Below, piece by piece: positions 35,016 through 43,120 of a stretch of 64,000 nt of DNA. How positions within the stretch are numbered: position 1 is the first letter of the stretch; every line of letters begins with the position of its first letter. Location of the stretch: contig DXMW01000028.1 in assembly GCA_019414045.1 (NCBI GenBank), positions 1-64,000 of the forward strand. Reading direction: 5' to 3'. The stretch comes from Collinsella sp. GTDB lineage: Bacteria > Actinomycetota > Coriobacteriia > Coriobacteriales > Coriobacteriaceae. The position numbers were made by a program, and so were the translations under genes. The notes beneath the pieces were generated by a model. It saw nothing but the letters and a program-made list of their open reading frames with translations. It searched no databases and was not told the DNA's origin.

Positions 35016-35450
35016 ATGGACAACATGGTTAACAATATGCCTCACAATGATAAGACTGCTGACGCTACCTGTGTATTCCGCGTGCCTTCAAGCGACGTCA
35101 CCGTTCCCGACCTCATGGCCAACGTGCGCATCACCGCCCCCGTTCTGTCCATCGTCAAGGGTCCGCAGACCGGTGCCGCCTTTGAGCTCGAGGACGACGT
35201 GACCACCATCGGCCGCGATCCTGCAAACGGCATCTTCCTCAATAACATGACTGTTTCGCGCAGCCACGCGCGCATTATTCGTGAGGGCCTCGGCGCTCGC
35301 ATCGAGGATCTGGGTTCGCTCAATGGCACCTGGGTCGACGGTGCCATCGTCAACGCGGCCCCGCTGCACGACGGTTCTTCCGTCCAGATCGGTACGTTTA
35401 CGCTCATCTATCACGAGAGCACGCCGGAGCGCATCGAAACCAGTGAGTAG
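35016..35450 (+). CDS. garA: FHA-domain regulator, GarA/OdhI-like
   Basis: The 144-residue protein has an FHA domain (about 60-125) with GRDPANGIFLNNMTVSRSHA and GSLNGTWVDG, the phosphothreonine-binding core. The N-terminal tail has ATCVFRV, aligning with the ETTSVFRA phosphorylation site of actinobacterial GarA/OdhI; Thr18 matches the second Thr. In that family, phosphorylation by PknB or PknG controls binding to 2-oxoglutarate dehydrogenase or glutamate enzymes. The adjacent MerR regulator gene repeats the mycobacterial arrangement. TTAGGGGTTGTC precedes the ATG. Confidence 0.88.
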   Translation: MDNMVNNMPHNDKTADATCVFRVPSSDVTVPDLMANVRITAPVLSIVKGPQTGAAFELEDDVTTIGRDPANGIFLNNMTVSRSHARIIREGLGARIEDLGSLNGTWVDGAIVNAAPLHDGSSVQIGTFTLIYHESTPERIETSE

Positions 35451-35453
35451 GAC

Positions 35454-36338
35454 ATGGCCGAACGCAACTATCTGAGTATCGGCCAAGTCGTCAACCTACT
35501 TCGAGGCGCATACCCCGATCTTTCGAACTCAAAAATTAGATTTCTAGAAGATGAGGGGCTCATTACCCCTCATCGTACGCCTAAGGGATACCGTCAGTAC
35601 TCTAAGGAGGACGTTGATCGCCTGGAGGTCATCCTGCACTTGCAGAAGACCCGCTACATGCCGCTCAACGTGATTAAGCAGCGCTTGGAAAACGCCACGG
35701 ACCTGTCAACGCTCGCCTACGAGGTGGGCTTGCTGTCCGATGTTCCGCTTAAGACGGAGCCCAAGGAGACCAAACAAAAGCTGCATCCCATCGAGACCAT
35801 TCCCGATATGCTGGGCGTCGAGATCTCGTTTATCCGCTCGCTCGCCGAGAACGATCTCATTCGCATCATCAAGAGTCCGCAGAACCGTGAGCTCGTCGAT
35901 GGTCGCGATTTTCCGATCATCCGCTACTGCTCCGAGCTGTCACGCTTCCATATCGAGCCGCGCAACCTGCGTCAGTACGTGTCTTCCGCCAACCGCGAAT
36001 CCTCGATGTTTGAGCAGGTGCTCGTGAGCATGCTCGGAATGGATACCTCCGATGACGAGCGCGACGCCAAGCTCGAGCGCGCTTTTAAGAAGCTGCACGA
36101 CCTCACCGAGGGTGTGCACACCGCGCTCCTTAAGAACCGTGTCTTTGAGTCGCTCAACGCCGTGGTCGAGGACGCTGACATCGATGCCCTCGATGAGGAG
36201 ATTGCACGTTCCGAATCCACCAAGGCTAAAAGCGATGGGGCAAGCGTCCCCGCGGTTGCCGCGCACGAGGAGTCGCTCGTGCAACCGTCCAAGGTCGTCG
36301 TCCCCTCGCATAACCCGTCTGCTAACACGGGTAAATAA
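35454..36338 (+). CDS. MerR-family regulator, FtsR-like
   Basis: The 294-residue protein has an N-terminal MerR winged helix (YLSIGQVVNLLRGAYPDLSNSK, FLEDEGLITPHRTPKGYRQY) at about residues 6-75. A second, divergent winged-helix region (LSIRSLAENDLI-like, about 115-160) and a helical C terminus follow. This layout matches the actinobacterial FtsR/Rv1828 regulators of cell division genes, which are also encoded beside garA. It begins 3 bp after the FHA gene. Target genes are not visible here. Confidence 0.85.
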   Translation: MAERNYLSIGQVVNLLRGAYPDLSNSKIRFLEDEGLITPHRTPKGYRQYSKEDVDRLEVILHLQKTRYMPLNVIKQRLENATDLSTLAYEVGLLSDVPLKTEPKETKQKLHPIETIPDMLGVEISFIRSLAENDLIRIIKSPQNRELVDGRDFPIIRYCSELSRFHIEPRNLRQYVSSANRESSMFEQVLVSMLGMDTSDDERDAKLERAFKKLHDLTEGVHTALLKNRVFESLNAVVEDADIDALDEEIARSESTKAKSDGASVPAVAAHEESLVQPSKVVVPSHNPSANTGK

Positions 36339-36374
36339 CCGCCGTTAACCCGGCAATCCCTGAAAGGTCATGCC

Positions 36375-36905
36375 ATGTACGACTTCGAATCTCATATCGT
36401 CGATATCCCCGACTATCCCGAGCCCGGAGTCGTCTTTAAGGACATCACGCCGCTCTTTGGCAATCCCGAGGCGCTGAAGGCCATGGTTGATGCCCTGGCC
36501 GAACATTTTGCCGGCATGGGAATCACCAAGGTCGTCGGCCCTGAGGCTCGTGGCTTTATGGTGGGCGTGCCCGTGGCCGTCGCCCTGGGCGCCGGCTTTG
36601 TTCCCGCACGTAAGCCGGGTAAACTGCCGCGTAAAACGGTGAGCGAGAGCTACGAGCTCGAGTATGGAACGGATTCTATCGAGATTCACGCCGATGCTAT
36701 CAGCTCTAAAGATACCGTGTTGATTCTGGACGACTTGGTCGCGACGGGCGGAACCGTCGAGGCAACAGGTAAACTGGTGCGAGATATGGGAGCAAAGCTT
36801 GTGGGCTACGGTTGTATCCTTGAGCTTGCGTTTCTTAACCCGCGCGATAGGCTCACGTCGTCTGACGACAATGTTGAGCTCTTTAGCCTGGTGACGGTGG
36901 ACTAG
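36375..36905 (+). CDS. apt: Adenine phosphoribosyltransferase
   Basis: The 176-residue salvage enzyme converts adenine and PRPP to AMP. The PRPP loop is VLILDDLVATGGT, and GPEARGFMVG and PARKPGKLPRK are typical Apt motifs. GAAAGGTCATGCC precedes the ATG. It is full length. It lies 36 bp after the MerR gene. Confidence 0.97.
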   Translation: MYDFESHIVDIPDYPEPGVVFKDITPLFGNPEALKAMVDALAEHFAGMGITKVVGPEARGFMVGVPVAVALGAGFVPARKPGKLPRKTVSESYELEYGTDSIEIHADAISSKDTVLILDDLVATGGTVEATGKLVRDMGAKLVGYGCILELAFLNPRDRLTSSDDNVELFSLVTVD

Positions 36906-36936
36906 CCGTTACCCCTAGTATTGGAAAGGAAGCTTC

Positions 36937-38049
36937 ATGCGCACAGCAAACACGCACAGAAACATGGCACGCTGCGCTGCTACGGCAACCCTCGCTTGTG
37001 TTTTGGGTCTGGGCCTCACGGCTCCGGCCTACGCCGATACCGCATCTGACCTTGCCGCTGCCCGTACCAAGCTCGAGCAGATTGGCACCCAAACCCAGCA
37101 AATTCATGAAGAGCTCTCCGCACAGACGCAGGAGCTTGATCAGACTGCAGGCGAGATCACGCAAAAGCAGCAAGAGATCGCCGAGGGTCAGGCAAAGCTT
37201 TCGTCCTACGTTGCTGGTGAGTACAAGACCGGCGGTCTGAGCCTCCTTCAGGTTCTGACGGGCGTCGACGATCTGGGCGACATGCTCAATCGTCTGTTCT
37301 ACTACGGCAAGGTTTCTGACAAGCAGGCCCAGACCATTCAGGAGGTCAAGGACCTTAAGCAGCAGCTCACCGATAAGCAGGCCGAGCAGGAGAAGAACGT
37401 CGCCGCGACGCAAAAGAAGGTCGACGAGCTCAATGCCCAGCAGGCTGAGGCTCAGAGTGTCGTGAACTCCCTGGATTCGCAGCTGCAGGCCGAGCTCGCT
37501 GCCGAGGCCGAGGCCAACGCTGCGCTGCAGGCTGGCATTAATGCTAGCACCGCCGAAAAGGCCACGGTGAGCAACGACACCGCCGGTACGACCGAGAACA
37601 CCAACAATGGCGGCCAGACCAACAATAACAACAACCAGGGCGGCAACACGCCGGCTCCCGCACCGCAGCCTGCCCCCACGCCCGCTCCGGCTCCCACGCC
37701 TTCGGCACCGAGTCAGTCTGTTGATGGTGGCTCCGTTGTTTCGCGCGCCTACAGCAAGCTCGGCTATGCGTATTCTTGGGGCGGCATTGGACCGAACAGC
37801 TTTGACTGCTCCGGTTTTGTAAGCTATTGCCTCACGGGACGCTACTGCCGTCTGGGCACCACGGTCGACTTCATGGGTTGGACCCGTGTGTCCGATCCGC
37901 AACCCGGCGATGTTGTGGTTAACTCCTACCATACCGGCATTTATATCGGTAATGGTCAGATGATCCATGCTTCCGACTACAAAACGGGCGTCATCATCAG
38001 CTCCGTTGCCGCCGGCATGAACAACAACTATATCTTCGTGCGTTACTAA
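36937..38049 (+). CDS. Secreted NlpC/P60 peptidoglycan hydrolase
   Basis: The protein has 370 residues. The signal peptide (about 1-33) ends APAYA-DTAS. A long coiled coil (about 35-200) resembles the regulatory helices of RipA and PcsB-type enzymes. A Pro/Ala/Thr-rich linker precedes the NlpC/P60 domain (about 265-370) with Cys291 in DCSGF, His332 in YHTGIYIG and His344. It is a likely D,L-endopeptidase for septal or side-wall peptidoglycan. GAAAGGAAGCTTC precedes the ATG. Confidence 0.94.
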   Translation: MRTANTHRNMARCAATATLACVLGLGLTAPAYADTASDLAAARTKLEQIGTQTQQIHEELSAQTQELDQTAGEITQKQQEIAEGQAKLSSYVAGEYKTGGLSLLQVLTGVDDLGDMLNRLFYYGKVSDKQAQTIQEVKDLKQQLTDKQAEQEKNVAATQKKVDELNAQQAEAQSVVNSLDSQLQAELAAEAEANAALQAGINASTAEKATVSNDTAGTTENTNNGGQTNNNNNQGGNTPAPAPQPAPTPAPAPTPSAPSQSVDGGSVVSRAYSKLGYAYSWGGIGPNSFDCSGFVSYCLTGRYCRLGTTVDFMGWTRVSDPQPGDVVVNSYHTGIYIGNGQMIHASDYKTGVIISSVAAGMNNNYIFVRY

Positions 38050-38074
38050 GTCATCTTACACAGCGTGTGAATGT

Positions 38075-38112
38075 GGACCTCGTGGCTTAAAGTCGCGAGG
38101 TCTATTCTTTTG
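38075..38112 (+). terminator. Terminator of the NlpC/P60 gene
   Basis: GACCTCG (38076-38082) pairs with CGAGGTC (38096-38102), followed by TATTCTTTT. Confidence 0.7.
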
Positions 38113-38122
38113 TCTCTAATCT

Positions 38123-38161
38123 TGTACGGCTATCTAGTATTCAAAACTAGATAGCCGTACA
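38123..38161. promoter_or_regulatory. 16-bp inverted repeat, probable operator of the DegV gene
   Basis: TGTACGGCTATCTAGT (38123-38138) and its exact inverse (38146-38161) are separated by ATTCAAA. The right arm reaches the -35 position of a promoter with -10 TATAAT at 38180-38185. The 12-mer CAAAACTAGATA (38142-38153) recurs inverted at 39805-39816 in the promoter of the DUF1836 regulator gene. Confidence 0.7.
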
Positions 38162-38179
38162 TTCGGTTTGCAAGATGGC

Positions 38180-38185
38180 TATAAT
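38180..38185 (+). promoter_or_regulatory. -10 element of the DegV gene
   Basis: A perfect TATAAT lies 29 bp before the start codon. The -35 position (GTACAT) is poor, which suggests a regulated promoter. Confidence 0.5.
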
Positions 38186-38214
38186 TGTTGAGGAACAATT
38201 AGAAAGGACCCTCT

Positions 38215-39081
38215 ATGAGCTGGGCACTTATCTCCGATTCAAGCTGTAACCTCCGCGATTGGCAACCGACCGCGCCCCATACCACATTTGCATTTGCGCC
38301 CCTCAAAATTCGAGTGGGGGAGCGTGAATTCGTCGATGACCTTTCGCTCGATGTACATGAGCTCAACTGCGCTGTTCAGGCGGAGACGAACGCTTCTTCG
38401 AGCGCTTGTCCCAGCGTAGGGGAGTGGGTCGAGCTCTTCAAATTGGCAGACAAGACCATCTGCATGCCGATCTCTGAGGGCGTGTCGGGCAGCTACAATG
38501 CGGCAGCTACGGCTCGCGATATGGTTCTTGCCGAGGAGCCCGACCGGCAGATTCATCTAGTCAATTCGCGCGCAGCTGGCGGCAAAATGGACCTCATTTT
38601 CTTGCTGTTCGACCGCTATCTTGCAAGCAATCCGGATGTCTCATTCAAGGACGCTTGCGCATACTTCGATAGCCTTGAGCAGAACAGCAAAATCCTCTTC
38701 AGCTTGTGCAATTACGAAAACCTGGCCAAAGCCGGACGTATCCCTAAGGCAGCCGGCGTCATTGCCAACAAGCTCAATATTCGCATTTTGGGCACGGCGA
38801 GTGAAGCCGGTAAAATCGAACTCGTCGGACACACGCGTGGCGAAAAGAAGATGCTCAACAAGATTATCGACACCATGGAAGCCGAAGGTTTTACGGGCGG
38901 CGAGGTCGTTATCGACCATGTCGAGAATGAGGCAGGCGCCCAAGCACTTGCCAGCCGAATTGTGGAGCGCTGGCCAGGCTCCAAGACTATCATCATGCCC
39001 TGTAACGGGCTAGATTCATACTATGCCGAAATGCATGGGCTCATTATCGGCTACGGCATGGGCGTAGCTTCGGGCAAATAA
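38215..39081 (+). CDS. DegV family fatty-acid-binding protein
   Basis: The 288-residue protein has a typical EDD-fold start (LISDSSCNL). SEGVSGSYNAA carries the Ser loop that contacts the lipid carboxylate, followed by DLIFLLFDRYL and the later RIPKAAGVIANKLNI block. FakB proteins of this family present fatty acids to a FakA kinase, but no fakA is in the window. AGAAAGGACC precedes the ATG. It is convergent with the DUF1836 regulator gene. Confidence 0.92.
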   Translation: MSWALISDSSCNLRDWQPTAPHTTFAFAPLKIRVGEREFVDDLSLDVHELNCAVQAETNASSSACPSVGEWVELFKLADKTICMPISEGVSGSYNAAATARDMVLAEEPDRQIHLVNSRAAGGKMDLIFLLFDRYLASNPDVSFKDACAYFDSLEQNSKILFSLCNYENLAKAGRIPKAAGVIANKLNIRILGTASEAGKIELVGHTRGEKKMLNKIIDTMEAEGFTGGEVVIDHVENEAGAQALASRIVERWPGSKTIIMPCNGLDSYYAEMHGLIIGYGMGVASGK

Positions 39082-39103
39082 AGTCCAACCAAGCAAAAAT
39101 ATG

Positions 39104-39146
39104 GGCGGGACAAACCGACAGATGGCTCTTTGTCCCGCTCGTTTTA
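39104..39146. terminator. Bidirectional terminator
   Basis: GCGGGACAAA (39105-39114) pairs with TTTGTCCCGC (39129-39138), followed by TCGTTTTAT. It lies between convergent genes. Confidence 0.75.
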
Positions 39147-39154
39147 TACGTCGG

Positions 39155-39766
39155 CTAGCTATTAAACCCGTTGAACTTGAGATAGCTCATCAAGTAAGCC
39201 TTCGAAACAAAGGATGAAACCGCGCTGCGCACAAGCAGCGACTCACGCGTTACCTGATGCGCCGTATCGGGAACCGGCGTCGGCTCGACGGAAAACGCCG
39301 AACGAATCGATGCCTCGAGCTGATCAACCACATAGTTGAAGGCCGTCGGGGCATCGTAGCTCAATCGCTGAATGTTAAAGAGTGCCTGCACCGCAGCAAT
39401 AGGTAGCACCTGCTTAAAGATGCAGATAGCGATCAGACGGGCAATCTGCTCGCGGCCATATTGCTTTTTAACCGGAGCAGGCACCAGGCCGACCTTCACG
39501 TAGTTATTGATCATCGATGGCGTAATGACAGGGTGCTCAACGCAAATGGACAGCGGCTCCATCCACAGCGCAACATACTCAATGACCTGGTCGCGGTAGA
39601 GCGTCACATTGGGCAACTGGTTATAGCGCGGCAGACTCAACGTATTGAGTTTACGCACGATATCGGACTGAATGAATGCATCGGGTAGCACCGTGGGCTG
39701 AATATCCTCGGGCTTAATGCTGACCGACGAATCGGACATCGGAATAACGTATTTAGCTTGGTTCAT
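39155..39766 (-). CDS. DUF1836 MerR-like transcriptional regulator
   Basis: The 203-residue protein carries the DUF1836 winged-helix core: TPSMINNYVKVGLVPAPVKK then YGREQIARLIAICIFKQVLP, MerR-like in shape but lacking metal or drug domains. ATG 39766 follows GGAGGCCTCTT; upstream in-frame codons lack a site. It is encoded convergently to the DegV gene and shares a 12-bp motif with that gene's promoter, so it probably controls the DegV gene and itself. Confidence 0.88.
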   Translation of the reverse strand: MNQAKYVIPMSDSSVSIKPEDIQPTVLPDAFIQSDIVRKLNTLSLPRYNQLPNVTLYRDQVIEYVALWMEPLSICVEHPVITPSMINNYVKVGLVPAPVKKQYGREQIARLIAICIFKQVLPIAAVQALFNIQRLSYDAPTAFNYVVDQLEASIRSAFSVEPTPVPDTAHQVTRESLLVRSAVSSFVSKAYLMSYLKFNGFNS

Positions 39767-39790
39767 AAGAGGCCTCCATTCGTTTTCTAT

Positions 39791-39816
39791 ATTGTATTCT
39801 AGGTTATCTAGTTTTG
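39791..39816 (-). promoter_or_regulatory. Promoter and putative operator of the DUF1836 gene
   Basis: On the minus strand, TACAAT (39791-39796) is a good -10. The motif CAAAACTAGATA (39805-39816, inverted on plus) sits in the spacer, where a bound protein would block polymerase. Confidence 0.5.
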
Positions 39817-39841
39817 CATACCACATAGCCGCCAAGAAAAT

Positions 39842-39885
39842 TGGCGGGACAGTGCACTGATGCTTCGTCCCGCCATTTAGTAAAT
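39842..39885 (-). terminator. Terminator of trxB
   Basis: GGCGGGAC and GTCCCGCC form a hairpin with a 16-base loop. Read on the minus strand, it is followed by AATTTTCTT. It is placed 35 bp after the trxB stop. Confidence 0.65.
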
Positions 39886-39919
39886 CGATAACAACCTTAC
39901 ATAAGATATATTATCGTAC

Positions 39920-40858
39920 TTATCCACGAAGAAATGCGTATGCGCTGGTTGCCGCTATGGCTCCATCAGAAACGGCGGTCACAACCTGGCGTAAACGCTT
40001 GGAACGGATATCGCCAGAGGCAAATAGACCTGGCGTGCGGGTCGCCATAGATTCATCAGTTAGAATGCCGCCATCAGGCGCCAAATCGACGAGATGCTCA
40101 ACAAGCTCGGTATGGGGTTGCGTGCCGGCAAAGACAAAAATGCCAAACGAGCCAGGCTCAAATGACTCGGAATGAATTTCCCCGGATGCATTGTCCTTAA
40201 AGGCGATCGTCGTTGGCATCGCTTCACCAGAAAGTTCAACAATACTAGTTTGGTACCTAACTGTAATATTGTCCTTTTCGAGTACTTTCTGAACAACACC
40301 ATCAGGTGCACGGAACTGATCGCGACGCAGGACGATGGTCACGCTGCTGGCGATTTCTGACAAGAACAGGGCTTCCTCACAGGCAGCATTGCCGCCGCCA
40401 ATGACAAAAACCTGCTTGCCACGGAAGAACATGCCGTCACATGTTGCGCAATATGAAACGCCACGACCGCGATACGTATCCTCGCCAGCAAAACCTGCCG
40501 GACGCGGCGTGGCGCCCATGCACGCAATGACGCTCTTAGCCTCCGTGTCGCCCATATCATGATGAACGGTAAACAGTGCGGAATCAGCATCATAATCGAT
40601 GCCCGTTACCATACTCCATTCAACCTGCGCACCCAGGCCTTCTGCATGCTGCTGAAAGCGTTCACCAAGCTCTGCACCACTTAGCAGCGGAATACCGGGA
40701 TAATTCTCGATCTCGTTGGTTGTGGCGATCTGTCCACCCGACATGCCCTGCTCAATCACAGTCGTCGTCAGGTTGGCACGCGCAGCGTAAATGGCGGCAG
40801 CATAGCCCGCGGGGCCTCCACCGATAATCGCAACATCAATCGGCTGATCGGTAGTCAT
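39920..40858 (-). CDS. trxB: Thioredoxin reductase
   Basis: The 312-residue low-molecular-weight flavoprotein has FAD motif GGGPAGYAAAIYAARA, redox pair CATC in YCATCDGMFF, NADPH motif GGGNAACEEAL and C-terminal FASGDI. It reduces thioredoxin with NADPH. ATG 40858 follows GAGAGGATATTCC; the longer frame has no site. The gene is divergent from the glycosyltransferase gene; no trxA is adjacent. Confidence 0.95.
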   Translation of the reverse strand: MTTDQPIDVAIIGGGPAGYAAAIYAARANLTTTVIEQGMSGGQIATTNEIENYPGIPLLSGAELGERFQQHAEGLGAQVEWSMVTGIDYDADSALFTVHHDMGDTEAKSVIACMGATPRPAGFAGEDTYRGRGVSYCATCDGMFFRGKQVFVIGGGNAACEEALFLSEIASSVTIVLRRDQFRAPDGVVQKVLEKDNITVRYQTSIVELSGEAMPTTIAFKDNASGEIHSESFEPGSFGIFVFAGTQPHTELVEHLVDLAPDGGILTDESMATRTPGLFASGDIRSKRLRQVVTAVSDGAIAATSAYAFLRG

Positions 40859-40976
40859 GGAATATCCTCTCGTCGATACATTGACGTTCTTTGCGCTCAT
40901 ACCCAAATTTACGTGAACATGACACTCATGCACTACAATGATAAATCCGTATTACAAAGCTGAAGGGGAGTTATCG

Positions 40977-42278
40977 ATGGACCAGGCGCAGACGAGTGAC
41001 GACGCTCCCCTGCTCACGCACATCACTCCCCAATCGGAGCAAACCACGCTCCTGGCTCAGCAAAAACCTCTCGTGACCATCGTGCACGCCTCCGTTGGCT
41101 CGGGCCACAAGGCCGCCGCAAATGCGATAGCGCAGGCATTCGACCTCATCCGCGGCACCAATGGCATCCCCGAGGATATTGAGATTGAAGTGCTCGATAT
41201 CCTTGATTTTGGACGTATTAAATTCGACGGCAATAAGACCGCGGCTTCTTTTACGGGAGCCACGCGCCCCATTTACGACCTGACCTGGCGATATACGCTT
41301 ACGGGACATCTTCTCTGGGGTGGCGGAACGGCATGGTCGCGAATTATGTTCCCCGCCTTCAACGAATATATTCGTAGCCGCAGGCCCATAGCCGTGGTTG
41401 CAACGCACATCACAGCAGCCAATGTTGCCGTGGGCGCCCGCGTAATTACGGGTATCGATTATCCGGTCATCTGCGTACCGACCGACTACGAAGTCGAGGG
41501 ATGGTGGCCCCACAAGGACACCGATTTATTCTGTGTTGCCAACGAATTTATGGCCGAAACGCTGCGTCCGCGCAAGGTGCTCGAGACAAAGATTCGCATT
41601 ACCGGCATTCCTATTCGCGCCGGATTCGACACGGATTACGATCGCGAGGAAGAGCTAGCTAAGTTCAACCTCCCCACCGAGAAGACCGTCGTGCTGGTAA
41701 TGGCCGGTGCCAGCTTGCCTCAACCGTACGTTCGCTTTCGCGCGGAGATGGACCGCACCCTCCCCTTCCTACGCAGCTTCGAAGACATGCACTTTGTCTT
41801 TTTGCCGGGCAAAGACACCGAATATGCCGCCCGCCTCAAGACGCTCTTCGATGCCATGAAGCTCGAAAACGTCACGGTGCTGGACTATGTCGACGATATG
41901 GCAGCGCTTATGCACGGCTGCGACCTGGCAATTCTCAAATCGGGCGGACTCACCGTCACCGAATGCCTGTGCGCACACCTGCCGATGATCCTGCTGGGCA
42001 AGTCCTATGGCCAGGAAAAGGCCAACACCACCATGCTCACCGGCATGGGCGCCAGCATGCATGTCACCACCGCACGAGAGCTCATCGTGACGTTGCGTCA
42101 TCTCCACGATCATCCTGAGTCGCTCAAGGCACTGCTCATCAACGGCGAAGTACTACGCCGCCCCCACGCAGCCGAAGACATAGCCATCGCAACCATGGAG
42201 CTCGTAGGCAAACCCCAACAGCGCAAACGAGCCTTCTGCCGCTTCTACTGGGGCGAAAAACCTGCGCATATCAGGTAG
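40977..42278 (+). CDS. MGDG-synthase/GT28-type glycosyltransferase
   Basis: The protein has 433 residues. The N-terminal MGDG-synthase domain has HASVGSGHKAAANAIAQAF at about residue 38. The C-terminal GT28 domain has the sugar-nucleotide block LAILKSGGLTVTECLCAHLPMI and a later EKANTTMLTG segment. Relatives (UgtP, MGD) add glucose or galactose to diacylglycerol to make glycolipid anchors. AAGGGGAGTTATCG precedes ATG 40977. A long 3' hairpin begins 14 bp after the stop. Confidence 0.9.
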   Translation: MDQAQTSDDAPLLTHITPQSEQTTLLAQQKPLVTIVHASVGSGHKAAANAIAQAFDLIRGTNGIPEDIEIEVLDILDFGRIKFDGNKTAASFTGATRPIYDLTWRYTLTGHLLWGGGTAWSRIMFPAFNEYIRSRRPIAVVATHITAANVAVGARVITGIDYPVICVPTDYEVEGWWPHKDTDLFCVANEFMAETLRPRKVLETKIRITGIPIRAGFDTDYDREEELAKFNLPTEKTVVLVMAGASLPQPYVRFRAEMDRTLPFLRSFEDMHFVFLPGKDTEYAARLKTLFDAMKLENVTVLDYVDDMAALMHGCDLAILKSGGLTVTECLCAHLPMILLGKSYGQEKANTTMLTGMGASMHVTTARELIVTLRHLHDHPESLKALLINGEVLRRPHAAEDIAIATMELVGKPQQRKRAFCRFYWGEKPAHIR

Positions 42279-42291
42279 CGTCTTAATGTCC

Positions 42292-42395
42292 GCTTACCTG
42301 TGGGAGGCCCCTATATATCATCCCGTGCTCAAACATTCTCGCTTCGCTGCGAAACTGCGCGCGGGACGATATATAGGGGCCTCCCGCAGGTAAGC
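42292..42395 (+). repeat. Long hairpin A with conserved loop
   Basis: The 34-bp arms (42292-42325 and 42362-42395) pair with only two mismatches around a 36-base loop (42326-42361) that reads TGCTCAAACATTCTCGC at its start. The loop recurs in hairpin C at 42554-42656, inverted, although most of the stem sequence differs. Both lie just 3' of a gene and, relative to that gene, have the same orientation. Confidence 0.85.
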
Positions 42396-42472
42396 TGCGT
42401 TTACGTACTAGCAGCTATACCAGATTCCCCACCACTAGAACCTTCAAAGGCGAAACCGGAAAATCTAAATAC
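42396..42472. other. Spacer between hairpins
   Basis: Non-coding DNA between hairpins A and B. It shows no gene, promoter or repeat beyond the flanking hairpins. Confidence 0.5.
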
Positions 42473-42539
42473 AGTAAGCCAATGCGACAAAGGGATTGTT
42501 CCTTTGTCGCATTGGCTTACTAGAATGTAAATATTTTTT
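42473..42539 (+). terminator. 21-bp perfect hairpin B with downstream T run
   Basis: AGTAAGCCAATGCGACAAAGG (42473-42493) pairs exactly with 42501-42521 across GATTGTT. TTTTTT follows at 42534-42539, 12 bases beyond the stem, so it is stronger as a hairpin than as a terminator. It lies between two convergent genes. Confidence 0.6.
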
Positions 42540-42553
42540 CAAGCAAGTAGCCG

Positions 42554-42656
42554 CCCGCCTGCCTCTCACACATATCGTTCCACGCGCAGTTTCGCAGCGA
42601 GCGAAGCGAAGCGAGAATGTTTGAGCATGGAATGATATGCGTGAGAGGCGGGCGGG
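42554..42656 (-). repeat. Long hairpin C with conserved loop
   Basis: The 29-bp arms (42554-42582 and 42628-42656) pair with three non-Watson-Crick positions. The 45-base loop (42583-42627) is the inverse of the loop of hairpin A with a 9-base insertion of an AGCGA-type repeat. It ends 17 bp from the stop of dut. Confidence 0.85.
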
Positions 42657-42672
42657 AGGGATACGAGCGCCC

Positions 42673-43116
42673 CTAGGCGACGCCGCTGGAGCCGAAGCCT
42701 CCTTTGCCTCGGTCGGTTTCGTCTAGTTCTTCTACTTCTATGAGGTTGACCGTGGGGACTTCTTGGATGACGAGTTGGGCTATGCGGTCGCCTTTGTTGA
42801 TTTGGATGTTGTTCGTGGGGTCTAGGTTAATGAGGATAACCTTGAGTTCTCCTCGGTAGTGGGCGTCGATGAGGCCCGGCGTGTTGACTATAGACAGGCC
42901 CTGCTTGATGGCCAAGCCGCTGCGGGGCTGGACGAAGCCGGCGTAGCCATCGGGCAGGGCGATGGCCAGCCCCGTAGAGACCAGACGGCGTTCGAAGGGC
43001 TTCAGGACGCAGTCCTCGTTGGAGCGCAAATCCAAGCCGGCATCGGTGGGATGGGCGTATTTGGGAAGCTCGACGGTGGGGTCGAGACGCTTTATGTTGA
43101 CGGTAATGTTGGACAT
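42673..43116 (-). CDS. dut: dUTP diphosphatase
   Basis: The 147-residue trimeric enzyme shows all family motifs: AGLDLRS, PRSGLAIKQG, GLIDAHYRGEL, GDRIAQLVI and the C-terminal GKGGFGSSG loop. It removes dUTP and supplies dUMP. It ends the small nrdR-dut unit on the minus strand; the two genes are 4 bp apart. GGTGATTCC precedes the ATG, a weak site, which suggests coupling. Confidence 0.97.
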   Translation of the reverse strand: MSNITVNIKRLDPTVELPKYAHPTDAGLDLRSNEDCVLKPFERRLVSTGLAIALPDGYAGFVQPRSGLAIKQGLSIVNTPGLIDAHYRGELKVILINLDPTNNIQINKGDRIAQLVIQEVPTVNLIEVEELDETDRGKGGFGSSGVA

Positions 43117-43120
43117 GGAA

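Noticed and set aside
42292..42656. MITE-type transposon with terminal inverted repeats
   Set aside because: A MITE family should share its terminal arms and have a target duplication. Here the outer arms differ between copies and only the loop is shared, so this explanation is not favoured.
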